From the NCBI RefSeq assembly GCF_015101885.1, contig NZ_CP062941.1, positions 62,001 to 126,000 of the forward strand: DNA of 64,000 bases, given 5' to 3'. This document shows, in pieces, positions 17,763-26,138 of the stretch (the first letter of the stretch is position 1; every line of letters starts with the position of its first letter). The stretch is from Massilia litorea. Lineage in GTDB: Bacteria > Pseudomonadota > Gammaproteobacteria > Burkholderiales > Burkholderiaceae_D. The position numbers and the translations under genes are program-made. Under the pieces are notes generated by a model. That model saw nothing but the letters and a program-made list of their open reading frames with translations. It did not search any database and had not been told where the DNA came from.

Positions 17763-17906
17763 GTAGGGTGGGCACTCGTGCCCACGCGGGCGCACTTGTG
17801 CGCCGTGGTATCGCGACAAAACATCGTAAACGCAGCAATCGCCATGTTGGATACGTTGCGGCATTCAACTGCACGTACGCGTGGGCACAAGTGCCCACCC
17901 TACGTT
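17763..17906. repeat. paired palindromic repeat (BIME-like), copy C
   Basis: The left half is GTAGGGTGGGCAC, TC, GTGCCCACGCGG. The right half is CGCGTGGGCACAAGTGCCCACCCTAC. The halves are inverted and flank about 90 bp. It lies between nit and tldD inside an apparent operon. Confidence 0.82.
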
Positions 17907-17927
17907 ACCTCGGCGTTCCAGGCGAGA

Positions 17928-18725
17928 TCACATTTTTCGGTGCCGTAGCGCCGGCAGGCTCTCGCGCACCGATGCCAGGAACGCCGGATCGAGCTCGCCC
18001 GACACCACGCCCTCCCCTTCGCGCAACACGTCCTTCACTTCGCCCCAGGGATCGACCAGCATGCTGTGGCCGAAAGTGCGGCGGCCGTTGGCATGGGTGC
18101 CGCCCTGGGCCGAAGCGAGCACATAGCACTGGTTTTCGATGGCGCGGGCGCGCAGCAGGACTTCCCAGTGGGCGCTGCCGGTGGTGTGGGTAAAAGCGGC
18201 CGGGACCACGATCAGCGCGCATTCGCCCATGGCGCGGTAGAGCTCGGGGAAACGCAGGTCGTAGCAGACCGACAGGCCGACCCGGCCGAACGGCGCCTCG
18301 AAGCTGCCGACCGCTTCGCCCGGCACGATGGTGCGCGCTTCGTCATAGGATTCGCCGCCCTTGTTGAAGCCGAACAGGTGGATCTTGTCGTAGCGGCCGA
18401 TCGATGCACCCTGCGGGTCGTAGACCAGCGTCGTGTTGAGCACCTTGCCGTCTTCCTGCGAGCGCAGCGGCAGGGTGCCGCCGATCAGCCAGATGCCGTG
18501 CTCGCGCGCCAGCGCCGCCATGCAGTCCTGGATCGGGCCGGCGCCTTCCGGCTCGGCATGGCGCACTTTATCGGTATCGGTCATGCCCATGATGGGCCAG
18601 TATTCGGGCAGGGTCACCAGGGTCGCACCCGCGGCGGCCGCTTCGCCGACGAGGCGGCGCGCGGTGGCGAGGTTGTGGGCGACGTCGGGGCTGGACACCA
18701 TCTGGACTGCGGCAACGCGGGTCAT
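17928..18725 (-). CDS. carbon-nitrogen hydrolase, Nit1/NitFhit-type (probable deaminated-glutathione amidase)
   Basis: This 265-residue nitrilase-superfamily enzyme hydrolyses an amide. The closest known role is removal of deaminated glutathione, a by-product of transaminases (metabolite repair). The catalytic triad is visible: Glu41 in TLPEYWP, Lys114 in GRYDKIHLF and Cys154 in LSVCYDLRFPELYR, the last block being diagnostic of the Nit branch. The gene begins four bases after the yhdP stop codon, so the two are co-transcribed. In other betaproteobacteria the same yhdP-nit-tldD order is seen, which supports the call. The exact substrate is inferred from family only. Confidence 0.9.
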   Translation of the reverse strand: MTRVAAVQMVSSPDVAHNLATARRLVGEAAAAGATLVTLPEYWPIMGMTDTDKVRHAEPEGAGPIQDCMAALAREHGIWLIGGTLPLRSQEDGKVLNTTLVYDPQGASIGRYDKIHLFGFNKGGESYDEARTIVPGEAVGSFEAPFGRVGLSVCYDLRFPELYRAMGECALIVVPAAFTHTTGSAHWEVLLRARAIENQCYVLASAQGGTHANGRRTFGHSMLVDPWGEVKDVLREGEGVVSGELDPAFLASVRESLPALRHRKM

Positions 18726-18729
18726 CTCG

Positions 18730-21700
18730 TTATTCCTTCGCTTTGGCGGCCGCGGCGGGCGGCGGGTTGTCGAGTTTGATAATGGTAGGCGATTTCCACG
18801 GTCCCGTGACCCGCATCTGGTAAGTCAGCGCCTTCATCACCGGCGCACGCAGGAAGAGCTGCGCCAGGTAGGAGCCGAGGCCGATCACCGGATTGACGGC
18901 GAGGCCGTACACCAGCGGCCCGGTACCGAGGTTGAATTCGGGGATCACGACCACGCGCAGGTCGGTCGATTCGTTGGCGATGTCCGCCGTGCCTTCCATC
19001 ATCACCGTGGCGGCGACGCCGTGCATTTTCAGGTTGTCGGTTTTCACGACGCCGCGCGTGATCATGGCGTTGGCGCTGATGCCGTCAAAGGCCAGGCCTT
19101 CCGAGAACACGTCGTGGAAGTCGAGTTTCAGCAGCCGCGGCAGCATTTGCAGGCTGAGCACGCCGAGCAGCTTGGCCGCGCCCGGGTCCTGTTTCAGGAA
19201 CTGGCCGCCGCCGACGTTCATCTCGATCTGGCCCGACAGCGTCGGGATGTCGAGCGCATACGGCAGGCCGCTCCAGGACAGGTCGCCGGACAGCTTGCCC
19301 TTGCCGCGGCGCAGGGTTTCGGGGAAGCCGAGCCGATCCAGCAGACGCCCGGCATCGAGGATGTCGAGGGTGAAATTCATGCCGGTATTGCTCTTGCCGT
19401 CTTTCGTCAGCCAGCGCCCGGTCGCTTTCAGCTGGCCGTCGGGATTGGTCAGCGACAGGCGGTCGATGCGCCATTCCTTGCCGGCCAGCGCCTGCACGTT
19501 GCTCGCCTGCAGATCCAGGCGCCCGAACTGTTTATTGAAGAGCTCGAAGTGTTCGGCCACGATGTCGAGCGCTGGGATCGTGGCGCTGGCGCCGCGGTTC
19601 GATTCGAGCAGCGCCTTGACTTCGGCCGCCTGCGATTCCGGGATCACGAGCGAGGCCAGGCGCGCCGTAACCTTGCCCACGCCCTGCCCCTGCCCTTCGC
19701 TCCAGGTGAGATACCCGGTCGCCTGGCGCGAATGGATGTTCGCCTGCCAGGCGTTGCCCCGGTGCGTGGCGCCGACCACGACGTCGGCCATGCGGCGCTC
19801 GCCGACGAACAGCTCCGAGGCGCGCGCCGCGATCGTGGTCGGTATCACGTATTGGGAAAAATTCGGACCGGCGGCGGCGCCCGCGACAGCCTCGCCCTCG
19901 CCCGCAATCTCGCGCGCCGTGGCCAGCCAGTTGTCGACATTCAGGGACTTCATGTCGACGTTGATCATCATGCCGTCGTCCGGTTCCGGGGCCGGCAGGT
20001 TGACGCCGATACCGCCGCGCTCGACCGTCCAGGCGCCGTGCGGCGCGCGGCTGCGCACATAGCGCGCGGCGACCGCTTCGCCCAGGGACAGGCGCAGTTC
20101 GTCGCGTCCGCTGCCGTCCGCCGCCGTCGGCGCGCCGGTGAGGGCGAAGCGTAGCGGCAGCGCGTCGGCCTCGGACTTGTTCAGCGGCGCCGGCAAATCC
20201 ATGCCGAGTCCGGCCAGGCTCGAATCGAGCGTGACGCTGAGCTGGTGGTCGCGGAAGGCGACCAGGCCGCCGTAGCGCGTACTGCCCGACAGGCGCTGCG
20301 CCAGGCGCGCCATCGCCGGCGCCGGCGCGGTACGGCGCATGCCCTCGGCCGACAGGGTGCCGGCCAGGCGGATCGCGATCGCACCGTCGCGCTGGGTGCC
20401 GCCGGTGAGCGCCAGCGGCCCGCCAAGGAAGTTGGCGCCGACCCCGTTCAGGTTGACGCCGTGTTCGCTGAACTCGACCTTGCCGACGGCAGCCTGCATG
20501 GGCGGCAGGTCCGGGAAGAGCTGCACGTCGTTCTCCTGCAGCTGCAGGGCGCCCTGCACCCTGGTGTCGTGCAGGTTCGCCAGCGGCATCTGCAGCTTCA
20601 GTCCGAGGCGGGCATTGCCGCTGCCGCGGGTGTCTTCAGTGAAATGGCCGATCCAGCCCAGCACCGGGCTGGCCGCGACATAACGCAGGAAGTCCTGCAG
20701 GGCGCCGGCGGCATTGCCGTCGATGTCGAGCTGCATCTCGTGCGAGCCGAGGTTCGGGATCACTGCCTTGACGTTGGAGAGGTTCAGGTCCTGGGTGCGC
20801 AGCGTGTCGCCGATGATTTCCATGCGCGCGCGGTCGAAGACGATGCTGCCGTTGATGGCCTCGGCAACCGGCCACGTCGGCTTGTTCTCAGGCGTGCGGT
20901 GGAAGGGCGCGTATTCGAGCACGCCCCCGGCGATGCGTCCGGCGACGCGGAACTCGCCGCGCGCGCGCGCCGCCGCGTTCTCGGCGCGGAAGGGGAACTC
21001 GGCCAGGTCGCCGCGCAGGCGCAGGCGCACGTCGTTGAGCATGCCGCCCTGCAGCGCCGTGCTCAGCCAGTCGCGCAGGTGTTCGGGCGTCGCCAGCGGC
21101 AGGAAACGCCCGACCTGGGCGATCTGGAAGCCGTCCAGCGTGCCTTCGACATCGGCCACGCCCGGACCGTGACCCGGACCCAGCGGCAGCAGGTGGCGCC
21201 CCGACAGGTTGCCGCGCAGGCTGCCTTGCGCGAACTCGAGCTTGTCGACCTCGACCAGCAGCTGCTCCTGCGGCTGGTAGGTCCAGCGCGCGCCCAGCGC
21301 CAGCTTATCGAAAGGCATGGCCGGATCGGCGAACCAGGCCGGCATGTGCAGCACCAGCTCCCTGGAATCGAGGACGATGCTGCCACCCTTGTCGGTCGCG
21401 TCGATCGAACCCGACAGGTTGTCGAAGCCGGGCAAGGCCGGCAGCGCCGGCTGCGCGGTATCGGCGGCTGCACCCGGGGCGGCCGGCACCGCGGCGCGCG
21501 CCGCCTGCGGCCGCAGGCTGAGACCAGCCACCTGCCCCTTGATCCGATAGCCGGCCAGATGGGGATACTGGCCGTCCCAGGAGGCCGAGAAATCGAGTAG
21601 GCGTCCGCGCGGTGCGAAGTCGGCCAGCGCGCGCCGCTGCAGGTTCGACAGCGGCAGCTGCGCCGCCATCTCGGCCAGGGCCGCCAGGTCGACCTGGCGC

Positions 21701-22887
21701 GCCTCGACCGTGACGCGCTGCGGCTTGCCGGCCGCTGCCGGAGCGAAAGTTTCGGTCAGGGTGGCCGGCGGCAGGCTGCGACCGTCGTGCGTGACCACCA
21801 TGAAATTGTCCAGGCTGACCGTGTGGCCGTTGGCGCCGAACGTCGGCTTGCCGTCTTCCTTGCCGGGCAGCAGGGTCTCCTGCGCCGACAGGCGTCCCGA
21901 AACCCGCGCCAGCCGCAGCGGCGGCAGCTCGGGTTTGACGCGCGCGGCCACGCCGGACAGGGCAAGGTCGGCAGTGAAGCCGGCCAGGCGCGCATTGTCG
22001 AGCGTGATCCAGGCGCGCAGCGAGCCGCGGCCCTGGGTCAGCGAAAACGGATAGTCGAGGTAACGGCGCCAGGCGGCCAGGTCAGCTTCGCGCAGGTCGG
22101 CGTAGAGCTCGCCGCGCCAACGCGCGACGTCCGACGCCCGCCCGCCAAAGCGCGGATGGGTGAAGCGTGCGCGCACGTCGAGCGGCTGGGCCAGTTCGGT
22201 CGGCGGCGTCGCCTTCAGGGCAAACTTGTGCGTGGTCCAATGGTTCTGCAACACGACGCCGACCTCGCGCAGGCTCAGGGGCGGCGCCCCACGCTGGCCG
22301 TCGGTCCAGTCGATGCGGCCTTCGCGGATCAGGATCTCGCGCTGGCGAAACACCCAGTCGCCGCCGGGTCCGCCCTTGTCCTCTTTCGGATCGATGCGGA
22401 TGCCGGCGACCTGGATTACGCCGTCAGGCCCGCGCCGCACGTCCAGCTGGGGCCGGATCAGTTCGAGCGTTTCGAAGCGCGGCTCGGCCGCGAACACGCT
22501 CCACCAGGAAAAGGTGGCCGCCACCGAAGGCAGCGCGAGCACCTGGCGGCCGGCGGCGTCCGTCAGCGTGACGTCGCCCAGGAACAGCGAGGGATGCACC
22601 CCGCTCCAGGTGGCGTAGATGCGGGCGATCGCGACTTTGTTGCCGAGCGCGTGGCTGGCGGCGCGCTCGATGTCGCCCTTGTACAGGTCGATGTTGGGGA
22701 GGATCGCGTAGCGCAGGACCAGGAACAGGATGCCCAGGCCGAAATAGACGAGCAGCGCCAGCTTGACGGCGAATCCAAGCACATGATGCGACGCCAGGTT
22801 GGCATAGCGGTAGGCGGCACGCAACCGCCGCCAGCGTTCGGCCAGCGGCACGGGCGCGGGAGGGGCCTGCGGTTCCGGATTGTGCAT
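18730..22887 (-). CDS. yhdP: YhdP family AsmA-like envelope protein
   Basis: This 1385-residue protein belongs to the YhdP/TIGR02099 family. In E. coli YhdP is an inner-membrane-anchored, periplasm-spanning bridge of the AsmA-like group that moves phospholipid to the outer membrane. There is one N-terminal membrane segment (about residues 38-62, LGFAVKLALLVYFGLGILFLVLRYAIL), then a very long beta-rich region with repeated amphipathic strands and the AsmA-like C-terminal part (SGDLSWSGLPYALDIPTLSGQIEMNVG and VYGLAVNPVIGLGSYLAQLFLR). The length is slightly above E. coli YhdP (about 1266). The gene is first in the yhdP-nit-tldD operon and is divergent from glnE. No cysteine-rich or catalytic motif was seen. 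Confidence 0.92.
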   Translation of the reverse strand: MHNPEPQAPPAPVPLAERWRRLRAAYRYANLASHHVLGFAVKLALLVYFGLGILFLVLRYAILPNIDLYKGDIERAASHALGNKVAIARIYATWSGVHPSLFLGDVTLTDAAGRQVLALPSVAATFSWWSVFAAEPRFETLELIRPQLDVRRGPDGVIQVAGIRIDPKEDKGGPGGDWVFRQREILIREGRIDWTDGQRGAPPLSLREVGVVLQNHWTTHKFALKATPPTELAQPLDVRARFTHPRFGGRASDVARWRGELYADLREADLAAWRRYLDYPFSLTQGRGSLRAWITLDNARLAGFTADLALSGVAARVKPELPPLRLARVSGRLSAQETLLPGKEDGKPTFGANGHTVSLDNFMVVTHDGRSLPPATLTETFAPAAAGKPQRVTVEARQVDLAALAEMAAQLPLSNLQRRALADFAPRGRLLDFSASWDGQYPHLAGYRIKGQVAGLSLRPQAARAAVPAAPGAAADTAQPALPALPGFDNLSGSIDATDKGGSIVLDSRELVLHMPAWFADPAMPFDKLALGARWTYQPQEQLLVEVDKLEFAQGSLRGNLSGRHLLPLGPGHGPGVADVEGTLDGFQIAQVGRFLPLATPEHLRDWLSTALQGGMLNDVRLRLRGDLAEFPFRAENAAARARGEFRVAGRIAGGVLEYAPFHRTPENKPTWPVAEAINGSIVFDRARMEIIGDTLRTQDLNLSNVKAVIPNLGSHEMQLDIDGNAAGALQDFLRYVAASPVLGWIGHFTEDTRGSGNARLGLKLQMPLANLHDTRVQGALQLQENDVQLFPDLPPMQAAVGKVEFSEHGVNLNGVGANFLGGPLALTGGTQRDGAIAIRLAGTLSAEGMRRTAPAPAMARLAQRLSGSTRYGGLVAFRDHQLSVTLDSSLAGLGMDLPAPLNKSEADALPLRFALTGAPTAADGSGRDELRLSLGEAVAARYVRSRAPHGAWTVERGGIGVNLPAPEPDDGMMINVDMKSLNVDNWLATAREIAGEGEAVAGAAAGPNFSQYVIPTTIAARASELFVGERRMADVVVGATHRGNAWQANIHSRQATGYLTWSEGQGQGVGKVTARLASLVIPESQAAEVKALLESNRGASATIPALDIVAEHFELFNKQFGRLDLQASNVQALAGKEWRIDRLSLTNPDGQLKATGRWLTKDGKSNTGMNFTLDILDAGRLLDRLGFPETLRRGKGKLSGDLSWSGLPYALDIPTLSGQIEMNVGGGQFLKQDPGAAKLLGVLSLQMLPRLLKLDFHDVFSEGLAFDGISANAMITRGVVKTDNLKMHGVAATVMMEGTADIANESTDLRVVVIPEFNLGTGPLVYGLAVNPVIGLGSYLAQLFLRAPVMKALTYQMRVTGPWKSPTIIKLDNPPPAAAAKAKE

Positions 22888-23053
22888 CAGGGTGCTAATA
22901 ATAAGGCTCGCCGAAAATTAGTTCTTTAATAAGAGAGCGCTTGCTTGAATTGCGGCGTCTACCTTACCATCGTGCTGACCGGGGCAGCACGGCGGGCAAT
23001 TCTACCGCAAGCTGCCTGTCGGAACGCTTTTACTCTCGTGCCGGACACCCTCC

Positions 23054-25768
23054 ATGCCCCATCCTTCCCCCGCCTGCGCCTCGCGCTTCTACCAACGCTG
23101 GATCGCCGCCGCCGCCGGGCGTGAAGAGCGCGTCGCACAGCTGGCTCAATTATCGCTGGCTTGCCCGGATTTCGGCGCGTTATTGGAGCACGAGCTGGCA
23201 GCCGGCATTCCCTTGCCGCGCGCCATGCGGCGCCTGCGCAACCTGCTGCTGGCGGCCCTGATCCGGCGCGAGCTGGAAGGCGCATCGAACATGGACGAAG
23301 TCGTCAGCGCCATGACCCATCTCGCCGACTTCGCGATCCGCACCCACCTGGCCGACCTGATGGCCGAACTGGTGGCCGCCCACGGCATGCCGATCGGCGC
23401 CGAATCGGGCCGCCCGCAGGAGATGATCGTGCTCTCCATGGGCAAGGGCGGCGGCGGAGAACTGAACGTCTCCTCCGACATCGACCTGATCTTCGTCTAT
23501 CCCGAGGATGGCGAAACGGCCGCCGGCCCCGGCCAGCGCGAGCTGTCGAACCATGAATTCTTCGTGCGCCTGGGGCGGCGCCTGATCGGCGCGCTGTCGG
23601 AAGTCATCGAGGACGGCTTTACCTTCCGCGTCGACATGGCGCTGCGCCCGAACGGCAATTCCGGGCCGCTGGCCGCCAGCCTGAACATGGTCGAGGAATA
23701 CCTGATCGTGCAGGGGCGCGAATGGGAACGCTATGCCTGGGTCAAGGCGCGCGCCGTGACCGGGACGGCGGAGGACATTGCCGCACTCGAGGCGATCGTG
23801 CGGCCCTTCGTGTTCCGGCGCTACCTCGACTTCGGCGTGATCGACGCGATCCGCAACATGCACGCCCAGATCCGCGCCGAGGTCAAACGCCAGGAGCGCC
23901 TGCACCCGGACCGCAGCAACAACGTCAAGCTCGGGCGCGGCGGCATCCGCGAGATCGAATTCCTCGCGCAAGTGTTCCAGCTGATCCGCGGCGGGCGCGA
24001 TCCGGCCCTGCGCGAGCGCTCGACCCGCCTGACCCTGCGCCTGCTGGCCGAGCGCGAACTGATGACGCAGGAAACCGTCGAGCGCCTGCTGGAAGCGTAT
24101 ACCTTCCTGCGCAACCTCGAACACCGGCTGCAATACCTGGACGACGCCCAGACCCATACCCTGCCCGCGAACGAGGGCGACCGCGAGATCGTCGCCCGCA
24201 TGATGGGCCTGCCCGACGTGCCGACCCTGCTCGCCCAGCTGGAACAACGGCGTGCCTTCGTCGCCGCCCAGTTCGACGACATGTTCGCCGACAAGAGCGC
24301 CCCCGCCGGCGAGGAGCGCGCGGAACTGGAAGCGATCGCGGCCGACCCGGAAGCGATCGCCGCGATCGAAGCCCACCTCGGCGCGCTCGGCTATGACGAT
24401 CCCGCAGGGGCCGCGCGGCGCCTGGCCGCGACCTGGGGCGCGCCCCGTCTGCAGAGCCTGCCCGACGCGAGCCGTGCGCGCCTGCTGGCCCTGGTCAACC
24501 TGGCGCTGCCGCTGGTGGCGACCGTCGTCGTGGAAGCCGGCGTCGGCAGCCATGGCGCGACCCTCGGGCGCCTGCTCGATTTTCTCGAGGCCATTGCCCG
24601 GCGCTCGGCCTACCTGTCGCTGCTGACCGAATACCCGCACACCCTCGAGCGCGTGATCCGCATGATGCATGCGAGCGGCTGGGCCGCGACCTTCCTGACC
24701 CTGCACCCGATCCTGCTCGACGAACTGCTGGACGACCGCGGCGGCATCGACGAGCCGGCCCAGCTGTCGGCCAGCCTCGACGCGAAACTCGGCGAAGCAG
24801 AAGGCGACACCGAACGCCAGCTCGACATCCTGCGCGATGCCCACCACGCCCAGCTGTTCCGGCTGCTGGCCCTGGACCTGGCCGGAGAATTGTCGGTCGA
24901 GCGCCTGGCCGACCACCTGTCGGCGCTGGCCGACGTGGTCGTTGCCGCCACCGTGCGCTGGGCCTGGAAGACGGTGGCCACCCGCCACCGCGAGGATCCG
25001 CGCTTCGCCGTCATCGCCTACGGCAAGCTCGGCGGCAAGGAACTGGGCTATGTCTCGGACCTGGACGTCATCTTCCTGTTCGACGACGACGACGACATGG
25101 CGCCGTCGAATTACGCCAAGCTGGGGCAGCGCTTCATCACCTGGATGACGGCCCACACCCCGGCCGGCATCCTGTTCGACATCGACACCGCGCTGCGTCC
25201 GGACGGGGCCAGCGGCATGCTGGTCAGTTCGCTGGCCGCCTTCGAGCGCTACCAGCACAATGCGGCCTGGGTCTGGGAACACCAGGCATTGACGCGCGCA
25301 CGCTTTTGCGCCGGCGATGCCGCCATCGGCGCGCGCTTCGAGGAGATCCGGGAGGCCGTGCTGCGGCGCGACCGCAGCGCCCAGGAGGCCGAGCTGAAGG
25401 CCGAAGTGCTCAAGATGCGCCAGCGCATGCACGACGCGATGCCGAACCGCACTTCCCTGTTCGACCTGAAGCAGGATGCGGGCGGCATGATCGACATCGA
25501 ATTCATCGTCCAGTACCTGGTGCTGCGCTATGCCTCGGCGCATCCGCAACTCACGGCGAATGTCGGCAACATCGCATTGCTGCACCGCAGCGGAGAACTG
25601 GGCCTGATCGATCCGGCGCTGGCCGCCGGCGCCGCCGACGCCTACCGGGCGATGCGCAAGCTGCAGCACCAGTTGCGGCTGCAGGGCGACGAGGCGCGCG
25701 TGCCCCATGCGCAGGTTCTCACGCACAGCGCCAACGTCAAAAAGCTCTGGATCAGCCTGCTGGGCTGA
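23054..25768 (+). CDS. glnE: bifunctional glutamine synthetase adenylyltransferase/deadenylyltransferase
   Basis: GlnE attaches AMP to, or removes it from, a Tyr of glutamine synthetase in response to PII and glutamine, tuning ammonia assimilation. The protein has 904 residues with two nucleotidyltransferase halves. The N-terminal half carries the metal motif in GGGGELNVSSDIDLIFVY (about residues 136-153) and performs deadenylylation. The C-terminal half carries GGKELGYVSDLDVIFLFDDDDD (about residues 660-680) and performs adenylylation. Each half is followed by its helical GlnD/PII-uridylyltransferase-like region (for example NVKLGRGGIREIEF and FDLKQDAGGMIDIEF). Its target glnA is encoded at 54878-56293 in the same window. 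The start ATG at 23054 directly begins the family N-terminus. It is divergent from yhdP. Confidence 0.96.
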   Translation: MPHPSPACASRFYQRWIAAAAGREERVAQLAQLSLACPDFGALLEHELAAGIPLPRAMRRLRNLLLAALIRRELEGASNMDEVVSAMTHLADFAIRTHLADLMAELVAAHGMPIGAESGRPQEMIVLSMGKGGGGELNVSSDIDLIFVYPEDGETAAGPGQRELSNHEFFVRLGRRLIGALSEVIEDGFTFRVDMALRPNGNSGPLAASLNMVEEYLIVQGREWERYAWVKARAVTGTAEDIAALEAIVRPFVFRRYLDFGVIDAIRNMHAQIRAEVKRQERLHPDRSNNVKLGRGGIREIEFLAQVFQLIRGGRDPALRERSTRLTLRLLAERELMTQETVERLLEAYTFLRNLEHRLQYLDDAQTHTLPANEGDREIVARMMGLPDVPTLLAQLEQRRAFVAAQFDDMFADKSAPAGEERAELEAIAADPEAIAAIEAHLGALGYDDPAGAARRLAATWGAPRLQSLPDASRARLLALVNLALPLVATVVVEAGVGSHGATLGRLLDFLEAIARRSAYLSLLTEYPHTLERVIRMMHASGWAATFLTLHPILLDELLDDRGGIDEPAQLSASLDAKLGEAEGDTERQLDILRDAHHAQLFRLLALDLAGELSVERLADHLSALADVVVAATVRWAWKTVATRHREDPRFAVIAYGKLGGKELGYVSDLDVIFLFDDDDDMAPSNYAKLGQRFITWMTAHTPAGILFDIDTALRPDGASGMLVSSLAAFERYQHNAAWVWEHQALTRARFCAGDAAIGARFEEIREAVLRRDRSAQEAELKAEVLKMRQRMHDAMPNRTSLFDLKQDAGGMIDIEFIVQYLVLRYASAHPQLTANVGNIALLHRSGELGLIDPALAAGAADAYRAMRKLQHQLRLQGDEARVPHAQVLTHSANVKKLWISLLG

Positions 25769-26138
25769 AACAGTTTCCCCCTCCTGCCGCCCGCACCGCG
25801 ATGGTGCGCCGCACCAGCATTTTTGCACTGCCACCAAGCGCTCGCGACCTGCTTCGATGCAGGGCGCGAGCTGCGCCGTGGGCGGCCGTATTTATGCACA
25901 TTTTCTTATAAAAGAAAACAAAGTTTTCAGGAGCAACTGTTGTGTTGCGTTTAAGACTAATCGGCTCTGCAGAGTATTGACATTGATCAAAGGAAAGTGT
26001 CCTATATACAAGTCTTGCAGACAATACATACAGCCTGCGCACGGCACGTCATCCGTGACGTGGCGGGCCGGATTGTTGAAATTGCAGTCTCGAACAGAGC
26101 AGACGAAATAACTGAAAACCCATTTTCTTGGAGTGTCC
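25769..26138. other. intergenic region between glnE and TBDR-4
   Basis: This 370-bp region is clearly AT-richer than its flanks from about 25890 onward and holds no supported gene. It contains an FNR-like box at 25977-25990 and a TATATA at 26003-26008 that may form part of the TBDR-4 promoter. Confidence 0.55.
25977..25990 (+). promoter_or_regulatory. FNR/Anr-like box upstream of TBDR-4
   Basis: TTGACATTGATCAA fits the FNR consensus TTGAY-N4-RTCAA at every fixed position. It lies about 150 bases before the TBDR-4 start, and the left arm doubles as a TTGACA hexamer. A real link to oxygen control is an inference. Confidence 0.4.

Noticed and set aside
8414..17906. CRISPR array from the repeated palindromes
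   Set aside because: Repeats are inverted pairs separated by kilobases, not direct repeats with uniform spacers, and no cas gene is present.
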